Position numbers and translations under genes: made by a program. The notes under the pieces were generated by a model. That model was not told the origin of the DNA. It did not search any database and was given only the letters and a program-made list of their open reading frames with translations. From Varibaculum timonense_A (lineage in GTDB: Bacteria > Actinomycetota > Actinomycetes > Actinomycetales > Actinomycetaceae), in NCBI RefSeq assembly GCF_027694345.1, contig NZ_JAQEVU010000002.1:1-64000 (forward strand): DNA of 64,000 bases, written 5' to 3'. Positions 57,172-64,000 of the stretch are shown here, in pieces (the first letter of the stretch is position 1; each line of letters begins with the position of its first letter).

Positions 57172-59010
57172 GTGGTCGAGCAGCAAATAGGCGGATACCA
57201 GGTTCTTGAAACCCTGGGGGCAGGGGGAATGGCTTCGGTCTATAAAGCCCAATCTGCCGATGGTCGCCTGGTTGCTTTAAAGTTCCTGCATCCGCAGATA
57301 GCTAATGATCCCACTGCCAGAAAACGCCTGGAGCGGGAAGCAGACGCGATTAACCGGGTCAGCTCCTCCGGAGTGGCAAAAGTTATTGAAGTAAATATCG
57401 ATGGCGATACGCCCTATGTGGCAATGGAGCTGATTAAAGGGGTAACTCTGGCCGAGGACGTAATTAAGCATGGTACTTGGGACTTACCGGATTTGATTGA
57501 CTTGGCAAAATGGTTGGCACGGATTTTACGGGAACTGCACAGTGCCGGGGTTTTGCACCGGGATATAAAGCCGGCAAATATTATGATTGCGGCACAAGGA
57601 CCGGTGCTTATCGATTTCGGAATCTCCCAAACTGTTGGTGAAGAACGGCTAACCGCTACCGGTTTGGTTACCGGGACTCCGGGATATATTTCTCCACAGC
57701 TGATTCACGGTGAAAATGCCCAGGAGCAAGATGACTGGTGGGCATGGTTATGCGTGTTGCTCTATTGCGCAAGTGGGCATCCTCCTTTCGGGTCTGGACC
57801 TATTGAAGCAGTCCTAGGGCGAATCGGTGCGGGTAGCCCAGATTTGTCGGGGATTCCGGGGCAGCTAGCGACCGTGTTTGCTGCCGGTTTTCAAGTAGAT
57901 CCCGCGCTTCGTCCTTGCCCGCAGCAACTAATAGCGGCTTTTGAAGCGGTTAGTGAAGGGGAAAACCCTACGTCCTATCTGCCAGTTACCTCCCCGGATT
58001 CGGTGGTGCTAGATAGCAACGATTCCGGTTTTGCTAACAACGCGGCTCTCCTTGGGGAGGAGCTCCTTGGGGAGGAGGCGGCGACTGCGCTTAGTGCTCC
58101 TGGCGGTGGCGCAGCGGTGGCAGGCAGGCAAAGCGTACTTCCCCCCAGTTACGCTCCGCGGAATAATCAACCGGTAAATGGGGTGGCTCTCGCTACAACC
58201 GCAGCTTTGTTAGATGAAAATAATGGGGACTATCCTGCTCCGCCTGCCAATAGTGGGGGACAATTACGGGGAAGGAACGAGGGCGAGCAGCTAAAACCTA
58301 TAGGGGCAGGTCTAGGTACCGATTTTAGGGCTCAAGGTCAAGATTCGCATTTACGCACTATTGGGGACAGCCAAAGCGAAGCCGGGAATCTTTCTGGTTC
58401 AGCCGAGTGGCAACCCCGTTATATCCCCCACAAATTGCCCCTGGCGTGGTTGTCCTGTGTGCTGTTGATGTTGGCATTATGCCTGGGGGCAGGGGCAGTA
58501 GCTTTGAACCCAAACTCCTTGGTCAGAGACTTAAACTCCTATGTTTATGCCGCGATTATGATGGTCGCAGTAGGAGTTTTCTGCCTATTTGGAGTGTTCA
58601 GGGCGCGTTTGCGTGATGCGCAATTAGTTTCCGGGTTGCTTAAACCCCCGCGAGCAGCCCTTAAATCCCAACCCGTCCTCACTCCCCTAATAGGGGCAGC
58701 GCTAACTACTATCATGGTGGGAGTGGGAGTGACCTTGATAGGAGAATATGGGTGTCAGCCACTTATCGAGGTTGCCAACTCGCTGCTACCGGCGGGAATA
58801 CGGGAGATGCCCGAGGTGCAGCACCTCTGGTTATATTTAACGTATTCCCTGTTCACGGCAATCGTAGCGCTGTGTTCGCGGGCGTTTAGGGTAGGCTTCG
58901 GCAGTGCTATGCGAATGTTTAGCGGCCCGGTTAGCCGCGTGTTTTGGCTATTAGTAACGGTAGGGGCGGCAGCCACGGCGCAATATATGGTGGTAAATGG
59001 AAACTGGTAA
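57172..59010 (+). CDS. Membrane Ser/Thr protein kinase, no PASTA repeats
   Basis: A 612-residue eukaryotic-type kinase. It has the P-loop GAGGMASVYKA (about 17-27), Lys37, catalytic HRDIKPAN (129-136), DFG (148-150) and the activation-loop/TGTPGYISP segment, all intact. After the kinase domain (to ~265) comes a Gly/Asn/Pro-rich linker (about 280-420), then five hydrophobic segments in the last ~190 residues. Typical PknB-like kinases have one helix and outer PASTA repeats, and neither is present here. The multi-helix tail may act as a sensor or localisation module. It starts at GTG 57172 after GGGGAAAGC. Confidence 0.92.
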   Translation: MVEQQIGGYQVLETLGAGGMASVYKAQSADGRLVALKFLHPQIANDPTARKRLEREADAINRVSSSGVAKVIEVNIDGDTPYVAMELIKGVTLAEDVIKHGTWDLPDLIDLAKWLARILRELHSAGVLHRDIKPANIMIAAQGPVLIDFGISQTVGEERLTATGLVTGTPGYISPQLIHGENAQEQDDWWAWLCVLLYCASGHPPFGSGPIEAVLGRIGAGSPDLSGIPGQLATVFAAGFQVDPALRPCPQQLIAAFEAVSEGENPTSYLPVTSPDSVVLDSNDSGFANNAALLGEELLGEEAATALSAPGGGAAVAGRQSVLPPSYAPRNNQPVNGVALATTAALLDENNGDYPAPPANSGGQLRGRNEGEQLKPIGAGLGTDFRAQGQDSHLRTIGDSQSEAGNLSGSAEWQPRYIPHKLPLAWLSCVLLMLALCLGAGAVALNPNSLVRDLNSYVYAAIMMVAVGVFCLFGVFRARLRDAQLVSGLLKPPRAALKSQPVLTPLIGAALTTIMVGVGVTLIGEYGCQPLIEVANSLLPAGIREMPEVQHLWLYLTYSLFTAIVALCSRAFRVGFGSAMRMFSGPVSRVFWLLVTVGAAATAQYMVVNGNW

Positions 59011-59126
59011 GCGAGGAGTGGGGCGAGCGGATACCCAGATAAGCCTAGTGGCATCACTTGGCTGGGAGGAGGGCGCGTCCTCGTCTATGCTTGAAACAAT
59101 AAACCAGGAAATTTGCGGAGAAAACG

Positions 59127-60050
59127 ATGACACAGAAAAAAGGAAAAATCCAAGCTGGAAAAGCTAAAAATTCGGCTCAGAACCAGAAAGCCCGGCAAGA
59201 AAAGCTCTGGAAACAAGTAGAGGCGCAACGCGAAGCCGCGCGGCGCAAACAGACAATGAAACGCGCACTGATTGCGCTGGTGGTGCTAGTAGTAGTGGCG
59301 GCGGTCGCCCTCGCCGGATACCTGATTGCACAGAGCGGAAATAACCAAGCGGCAGAAGCGCAGAACGGTAGCGGCGCAGTCATTTCCGGTCAGAGTCCAG
59401 AAAAAATAGCTGCCCTGTCGGGTAAAGAAGCAGTTGAGGCTGCCCAAGGGATTTTAGTTAGTGATAAGGGTGTGTATAAGGCAAAGACAGGCGTGCCCAC
59501 GGTTGAAATGTGGTACTCCTATGCTTGCCCGGCCTGCTTAAATGTAGAAAAGCAAAACGGTAAAGAAATTTTGAAACTGGCTAAAGATGGGAAAACCAAT
59601 CTGGTTTTACATACAGTGGTTACTCACGCGATTCCTTGGACAGTGATTGCGGGAGAGGCGGCGATGCAGGTTGGTGCCGAGCAGCCCGATAAACTGTTGG
59701 ATTTCCATGAAAAGCTAATGGCAGTTGCCTGGGAAACCATGTTTGCTAAAGGCGAGGAGCAAGGCTGGAAAGACCAAGGTCAAAACACAATTATGGCTGA
59801 TGCCGGGCAATCTTTGGCGAAAATCAAAGAAATTGCTAAGCAACTGGGAATCAAAGATGAAGTGATAGCCACCTTTGCTGCCGATACTGAATCTAAGCGA
59901 CTAATCGGCTGGCAACAGCAGTGGGCTGACGCCGCCGGAAAACAAACTAAACAGGTGGGAACCCCGATGTTTGCTTCCAATGGCAAATTGGTTGAAAAGC
60001 CCTTCAATAATGATGGTTCTTTGAATGAAGGGGCGCTGTTGGGTAAATAG
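59127..60050 (+). CDS. DsbA-like thiol-disulfide oxidoreductase, membrane-anchored
   Basis: A 307-residue protein. The basic, Lys/Gln-rich cytoplasmic N-terminus (1-45) leads to one membrane helix (about 47-67) and an outer thioredoxin-fold domain. The redox motif is C134-P-A-C137 (WYSYACPACLNVEKQNG), followed by the helical insertion and the cis-Pro segment VGTPMFASNGK. The architecture matches actinobacterial DsbA/MdbA-type oxidases that fold exported proteins. It might act on the Cys pairs of the wall-anchored protein at the start of the window (speculative). It starts at ATG 59127. A VKOR/DsbB partner is not seen here. Confidence 0.9.
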   Translation: MTQKKGKIQAGKAKNSAQNQKARQEKLWKQVEAQREAARRKQTMKRALIALVVLVVVAAVALAGYLIAQSGNNQAAEAQNGSGAVISGQSPEKIAALSGKEAVEAAQGILVSDKGVYKAKTGVPTVEMWYSYACPACLNVEKQNGKEILKLAKDGKTNLVLHTVVTHAIPWTVIAGEAAMQVGAEQPDKLLDFHEKLMAVAWETMFAKGEEQGWKDQGQNTIMADAGQSLAKIKEIAKQLGIKDEVIATFAADTESKRLIGWQQQWADAAGKQTKQVGTPMFASNGKLVEKPFNNDGSLNEGALLGK

Positions 60051-60186
60051 CCGTTATACCTGTGGTTTCCGTAGGTTTCCAAGCCGGGATTTAGCTGCGG
60101 TTTTGGTCATCTACGGAAGTCATGGCAAACTAAAGGACGTGCCTTTTCGAAGGCGCGAGGGTGGTGCTGGTTGCAGCGCTTCCTAG

Positions 60187-60262
60187 GCCGACTTAGCTCA
60201 GTTGGTAGAGCAGCTGTCTTGTAAACAGCAGGTCATCGGTTCGAGCCCGATAGTCGGCTCCA
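60187..60262 (+). tRNA. tRNA-Thr (anticodon TGT)
   Basis: A cloverleaf is readable: acceptor GCCGACT (60187-60193) with AGTCGGC (60252-60258), D-arm GCTC...GAGC, anticodon stem GCTGT/ACAGC around the loop CTTGTAA (anticodon TGT, 60220-60222), and a T-arm with GGTTCGAGCCC. The 3' CCA (60260-60262) is encoded. Confidence 0.95.
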
Positions 60263-60273
60263 GGCGAGAATGG

Positions 60274-60432
60274 TTATTGTCGCGCAGCTAGGATTTGGTT
60301 GCGAGTCTTTACAATTCGGCAGGCATTTTCACCACCCGAGCGAACGGAGGCCTTTTTTCCCATGGGTCTATAGGTGTTGCCTATGAACTTTTTTCTAGCA
60401 TTCTCGGCAGATAGTATATTTTGTTCACTCAT
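60274..60432 (-). CDS. Possible small protein, 52 residues
   Basis: A short open frame, MSEQNILSAENARKK to NQILAARQ, lying between the tRNA and the LacI-type gene. It is basic and hydrophilic, with no membrane segment. I do not recognise a family. There is no clear ribosome-binding site before ATG 60432, so a leaderless transcript or chance are both possible. It is listed because the composition is not repeat-driven and the gap is otherwise empty. Confidence 0.2.
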   Translation of the reverse strand: MSEQNILSAENARKKFIGNTYRPMGKKASVRSGGENACRIVKTRNQILAARQ

Positions 60433-60877
60433 GTTCTAAAAATATCAGCTAGCTGAGAAAGCGGAAGTGTCTTGCTGGGTTCCCGTGATTGCTCCCTAGC
60501 CATTTCTCATTATTCAGTCGAGTGGGAAAGGTAGCGCAGCAAGAATGATTCATATGCATAAGAGCGGCGGATAGCGATAATCACTCATAGTGACTTAGAA
60601 CGCGTCAAGGTCGTGCTGCTTATATCACCATCGGAGAATGTTCATTTTTGAAGATTGTTTGGGGCAAATCGTAGCTTACCGGTGTTGGTGATTATTGCTC
60701 GTTTTTAAAAAGCTTCGGTCTCCTACGCGGTAACACTTGGGTTAAACAGGAGAAACGTAAAAAATAAACCCTACAACTTAACGTTGCTTAACTCCTAGGC
60801 TTGATGTGATTATGAGCATAAGCGTCCAAAAGGGTCTCAGCAAAGAAGCGAGCCTTGGGCGTTACAAGGAGAAATGC
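60433..60877. other. Gap before the LacI-type regulator
   Basis: No gene is supported. The segment ACAACTTAACGTTGCTTAAC near 60773-60792 has an AACGTT centre and a repeated CTTAAC word, and could be part of an operator of the downstream LacI-type regulator. The rest shows nothing recognisable. Confidence 0.35.
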
Positions 60878-61918
60878 ATGAGGGTTAATGAGAACCGTAG
60901 TAGGGCTACCCGCGGATCGGCATCTGATATCGCCCAGGTGTTGGGAGTGTCGAAGGCAGCGGTCTCCTATGCATTAAATGGGAAGCCAGGAATCTCTGAT
61001 GAAACCCGGCGGTCAATAATCGAATTGGCACGTGCTTACGGTATAGAAGTACCAGAACGTGCTACAAATATGCACACTATCCCCTCGTTGGTAGGTTTGG
61101 TACTTGCGGATCTTTCCAACCCGTTTTACCAGGAGCTAGGCGTTGCTGTAGCAGAGGTCGCTCGGTCACATAATCTAAACACGCTGTTAGCTCATACCGG
61201 CGACCGTCCTAAAGATTTGCTCTCGACCGTGCAAACAATGACTCAGCATGGAGTTAATGGAATCATTCTTACCGCAACACAAGACGGCGATGCTTCGGTA
61301 GCTCGCCTATTGCGCAATGCAAACCTGCCTTATGTACAGGTATCACGCAAAATGCCAACAGTACGTGCAGCTTTTGTGGGAATAGATAACAAGAACGCGG
61401 CAAAAGATATGGCTCTACATATGGTGAGCCACGGATATAAGAAGATAGCGCTGGCTATTGGTCCCCGGAGATCTTCGGCTTCAAACGAGCGTCACGTTGG
61501 GTATCTTGAAGGTCTAATCGAAAGCGGATTGTCCACCCCTACCGAGTGGATTGTGCGTACCGATCTGGGAACTGGGGGCGGGTATAACGCCGCAAAACAT
61601 TTTCGTTCGCTAAAACGTGGGTTACCAGAGGCAATTCTGTGTGGCTCAGATGCCATTGCTTTTGGGATAATAGAGGATTTTAACGCTCATGGTATTAGCG
61701 TTCCTGACGACGTCGCTGTGGGAGGTTTTGATGGTGTTACTCCAGCGGTATGGCCAGGATTTTCACTTACCACTATCGTGCAACCAATTCGTGCGATGGC
61801 GGATCAAGCTGTGGTGCAGCTAGAAAACCTGATGCGTAACGAGCGGGTCAAGCAAACGGACATCGTATGTCCATATGAACTACATATCGGCAATTCTTGC
61901 CGCTGTCAACCTATTTAA
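60878..61918 (+). CDS. LacI-family transcriptional regulator
   Basis: A 346-residue regulator. The N-terminal helix-turn-helix and hinge (ATRGSASDIAQVLGVSKAAVS, SYALNGKPGISDETRRSIIELA) are followed by a periplasmic-binding-protein-like effector domain (VGLVLADLSNPFYQELG, PYVQVSRKMP, AILCGSDAIAFGI, VAVGGFDGV). I choose ATG 60878, with AAGGAG 6 nt upstream. An upstream in-frame ATG at 60806 lacks a site and would add residues before the DNA-binding domain. It lies 22 bp before the SDR start, so it is probably the local regulator of the SDR/CoA-transferase genes. The ligand is unknown. Confidence 0.92.
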   Translation: MRVNENRSRATRGSASDIAQVLGVSKAAVSYALNGKPGISDETRRSIIELARAYGIEVPERATNMHTIPSLVGLVLADLSNPFYQELGVAVAEVARSHNLNTLLAHTGDRPKDLLSTVQTMTQHGVNGIILTATQDGDASVARLLRNANLPYVQVSRKMPTVRAAFVGIDNKNAAKDMALHMVSHGYKKIALAIGPRRSSASNERHVGYLEGLIESGLSTPTEWIVRTDLGTGGGYNAAKHFRSLKRGLPEAILCGSDAIAFGIIEDFNAHGISVPDDVAVGGFDGVTPAVWPGFSLTTIVQPIRAMADQAVVQLENLMRNERVKQTDIVCPYELHIGNSCRCQPI

Positions 61919-61940
61919 TCTAATGAAAGGTATAAGAATA

Positions 61941-62702
61941 ATGGATTCGATATCGCTAAACGGCAGGGTTGCGGTAGTAACCGGAGCCTCGCAGGGGATT
62001 GGTAAAGGCATCGCGCTAAAACTTGCGCAGCGCGGCGCCACCGTGGTTGTTGTAGATATTAATGGCGAGGCTGCCAAGGTGGTGGCTGAACAGTGTGGAG
62101 GCAAGTCACGATCCATTGCCTTGAATGTTGCCGATCGTGAAGCTGTGGATGCTGCCATAGAGCAGGTGATTGCTGAACTGGGCAAGATTGACATCCTGGT
62201 AAATAACGCCGGAATCAACCGTGACGGCATGCTTCATAAGATGACCGATGACATGTGGGATGTGGTGCTCGCAGTAGATCTTTCTGCCGTTTTCTACTTG
62301 TGTCGCAAGGTAGGAGCCCATATGCGTGAAAACCAGTATGGGCGCATTTGTAACGTGGCCTCCGAATCTTGGCAAGGAAACGTGGGGCAAACTAACTATG
62401 CTGCAGCAAAAGGTGGAGTTGTCTCCCTAACCCGCTCTATATCCAAGGAGCTGGGGTTCAAGAATGTGACCGCCAATGCAATTGCCCCTGGCTTTATTGA
62501 AACGGATATGACCTGCAAGCTTAAGGAAATTCCTTCACGTGCTGGATTCGAGAACCTCTATGAAGAGCAAGTCGCAAAGGTGTCCCTCAAGCGTGCCGGA
62601 AAACCAGAGGATGTAGCCAATCTGGTTGCGTTCCTGGTATCTGACGATGCCTCCTACCTGACCGGTGAAACCATTCGCATCGGAGGGGGATACAAGCTAT
62701 GA
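61941..62702 (+). CDS. Short-chain dehydrogenase/reductase (FabG-like)
   Basis: A 253-residue NAD(P)-dependent oxidoreductase. It has the cofactor motif TGASQGIGKG (14-23), VDI after beta-2 (Asp favours NAD), NNAG, and the catalytic Tyr/Lys of YAAAK (Y153, K157). A Ser residue in VASESW occupies the catalytic Ser position. It starts at ATG 61941 with GAAAGG upstream. Its stop overlaps the CoA-transferase start (ATGA). With a CoA-transferase partner it probably oxidises a hydroxy-acid or hydroxyacyl-CoA in a catabolic pathway rather than acting in fatty-acid synthesis. This is inference from context. Confidence 0.92.
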   Translation: MDSISLNGRVAVVTGASQGIGKGIALKLAQRGATVVVVDINGEAAKVVAEQCGGKSRSIALNVADREAVDAAIEQVIAELGKIDILVNNAGINRDGMLHKMTDDMWDVVLAVDLSAVFYLCRKVGAHMRENQYGRICNVASESWQGNVGQTNYAAAKGGVVSLTRSISKELGFKNVTANAIAPGFIETDMTCKLKEIPSRAGFENLYEEQVAKVSLKRAGKPEDVANLVAFLVSDDASYLTGETIRIGGGYKL

Positions 62703-64000
62703 GCTTTAAACAAGTGACGCCCGAAGAAGTAGCATCACTGATTCCGAACGGGGCTACTGTAGCTGCCGATGGTTTCACCATGATGAGCGTAGCTGATGAA
62801 ATCTATGCGCATATCGAACAGTCATTCTTAGAAAAAGGTACCCCGAATAATTTGACATTCGTACATGCAGCTGGGCAGTCGAACCGAGTGGATGGGCTAG
62901 CTCGCCTGGCACACCCAAAATTACTAAAACGCGTAGTGGGTCCACACTGGGGACTAAACCCGCCTATGGCAAACCTCTTGGGTGAAGACGAGGTAGAAGC
63001 TATTTGCTTACCTCAAGGTCAAATATCCACGCTGTATCGTACGATAGCAGCCGGTAGGCCGGGCCAGCTTTCTACTGTGGGATTAGGTACTTTCATTGAT
63101 CCACGGCTGGATGGGGGGCGAATTAACGATTCTGCCCGTGCAGTCACAGCTCCTGACGAGTATGTGGAACTGGTGGAAATAGATGGTAAGGAATATCTGT
63201 TCTACAAGTCTTTCCCGATTGACGTGGCGATTATACGGGGAACGAAGATAGATCCAGATGGAAACATATCGCAAGAAGACGACGTGACAATTCTGGATTC
63301 ACTGGCAATCGCGCAATCTGTTCATAATAATGGCGGAATCGTAATTGCCCAGGTGAAGCAGATTGTAGAGCGTGGTGACATTCCGGCTCGTCTGGTGAAT
63401 GTTCCCGGTGTGCTGGTGGATTACGTTATGGTGACTTCCGATCCAGCGAAATACCACAAGCAAACTAACTCCGCGATTGAGGTAAATATGGATTTGATCA
63501 CGGGGTATGCCTCCTCTGAGGAACTTGCAAAGTCCATCCTTGCCCACGAGGTGGAACCAGTTCGGGTACGCATTGGGGAGAGGGGCGCAAAGCTGGTACG
63601 CGACGGAGACATTATTAATCTGGGTACCGGTCTCCCTGGTGACTCCATAGGTCGGGCGCTCGCGGTGAGCGGTAAGCTCGCCAAAGTTACCTTAACGGTG
63701 GAGTCCGGCACATACGGAGGTGTCCCGCTAGGGGGAGTGGACTTTGGGTGTGCAATTCATCCGGCAGCTATTATCAGCCATCCGCAACAGTTCGATTTTT
63801 ACAACGGTGGCGGCGTGGACATCACCTACATGGGTGTGGGGCAAGTAGATGGTAAAGGCAATATTAACGTTTCGGCTTTCGGTGGCAAAGCCATCGGCTG
63901 CGGTGGCTTCATGGACATTGTGGACGGTGCGAAACGAATCTGCTTCCTGATGATTGCCGATTCGAAACATCCCAAGTGGGTAGATGAAGTGGATCAATTA
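62699..64000 (+). CDS. Acetate/propionate-type CoA-transferase, 3'-truncated by window end
   Basis: The first 434 residues of a family I CoA-transferase (acetate or propionate CoA-transferase, YdiF/Pct type, usually ~520 residues). The open frame runs to the end of the window. The N-terminal half matches the alpha part (AADGFTMMSVADEIYAHIEQ, HAAGQSNRVDGLARLAHP, VGPHWGLNPPMANLL). The second half contains NLGTGLPGD and the catalytic Glu motif TVESGTYGGVPLGG, with E335 the residue that should form the glutamyl-CoA thioester. It starts at ATG 62699, overlapping the SDR stop. It exchanges CoA between short-chain acids and acetyl-CoA. Confidence 0.92.
   Translation, partial: MSFKQVTPEEVASLIPNGATVAADGFTMMSVADEIYAHIEQSFLEKGTPNNLTFVHAAGQSNRVDGLARLAHPKLLKRVVGPHWGLNPPMANLLGEDEVEAICLPQGQISTLYRTIAAGRPGQLSTVGLGTFIDPRLDGGRINDSARAVTAPDEYVELVEIDGKEYLFYKSFPIDVAIIRGTKIDPDGNISQEDDVTILDSLAIAQSVHNNGGIVIAQVKQIVERGDIPARLVNVPGVLVDYVMVTSDPAKYHKQTNSAIEVNMDLITGYASSEELAKSILAHEVEPVRVRIGERGAKLVRDGDIINLGTGLPGDSIGRALAVSGKLAKVTLTVESGTYGGVPLGGVDFGCAIHPAAIISHPQQFDFYNGGGVDITYMGVGQVDGKGNINVSAFGGKAIGCGGFMDIVDGAKRICFLMIADSKHPKWVDEVDQL

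Overview
The window looks like chromosomal DNA of a medium-GC (about 50%) actinobacterium, most likely a member of the Actinomycetaceae (Varibaculum/Mobiluncus/Actinomyces-like). That placement is inference from gene content and order: ftsZ-pgeF-sepF-yggT-wag31-lspA-rluD, rpmB-fakA-like-recG-rsmD-coaD-sepIVA-yceD-rnc-fpg, a Rv3235-type protein next to secA, an Rv1264-type adenylate cyclase, DapD, and a pilus-type surface protein with its own class C sortase. No rRNA, CRISPR array or intact insertion sequence was seen. There is one tRNA, Thr-TGT.

Layout. 1-4.5 kb: a repeat-bearing leader region, then a 1074-residue wall-anchored protein with six SpaA-like repeats. 4.5-6.9 kb: its class C sortase and a tandem UspA protein. 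6.9-10.8 kb: an accessory, repeat-rich stretch with an AlbA/Schlafen-type regulator, a toxin-antitoxin remnant and a long polypyrimidine tract. 10.8-17.4 kb: metK, secA, a Rv3235-like protein, a DUF6912-like protein and a HIT protein. 17.5-23.2 kb: the division/envelope block from ftsZ to rluD. 23.9-27.7 kb: comEA-comEC-holA and a Zur-like regulator. 27.9-36.6 kb: a His/Met/Gln-rich membrane protein with an OmpR-type two-component system, an intact DinJ/YafQ module, a NarL-type two-component system with an ABC exporter, and a TrmH methyltransferase. 36.7-39.3 kb: the infC-rpmI-rplT operon (minus strand), a frameshifted TM2-domain gene and rpmB. 39.5-48.8 kb: fakA-like, recG, rsmD, coaD, sepIVA-like, yceD, rnc, fpg and an orphan LuxR-type regulator. 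48.8-50.5 kb: a 1.7-kb non-coding repeat block. 50.5-60.1 kb: dapD, maf, an adenylate cyclase, a third two-component system, a DUF4032 protein, a membrane Ser/Thr kinase and a DsbA-like protein. 60.2-64 kb: the tRNA, then a LacI regulator, an SDR dehydrogenase and an acyl-CoA transferase cut by the window end, which look like one regulated catabolic operon.

The most unusual signals are non-coding. (1) A dispersed intergenic repeat is built on RCCCTCC / GGGAGGGYG cores. It occurs in four separate gaps, always as pairs or triplets whose cores are exactly 19 bp apart, in both orientations. (2) The 48.8-50.5 kb block contains two copies of a ~104-bp nested hairpin and two copies of a smaller hairpin whose stem differs by compensatory changes, which suggests selection on structure. 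(3) The infC leader can form mutually exclusive 8-bp helices (antiterminator versus terminator), and infC appears to start at ATC. (4) A hairpin at 27.8 kb can sequester the ribosome-binding site of the His/Met-rich membrane protein. (5) Other cases are a perfect dyad directly before the ftsZ ribosome-binding site, a one-base frameshift at a G5 tract in the TM2 gene, and a toxin gene cut short at a junction with short direct repeats.
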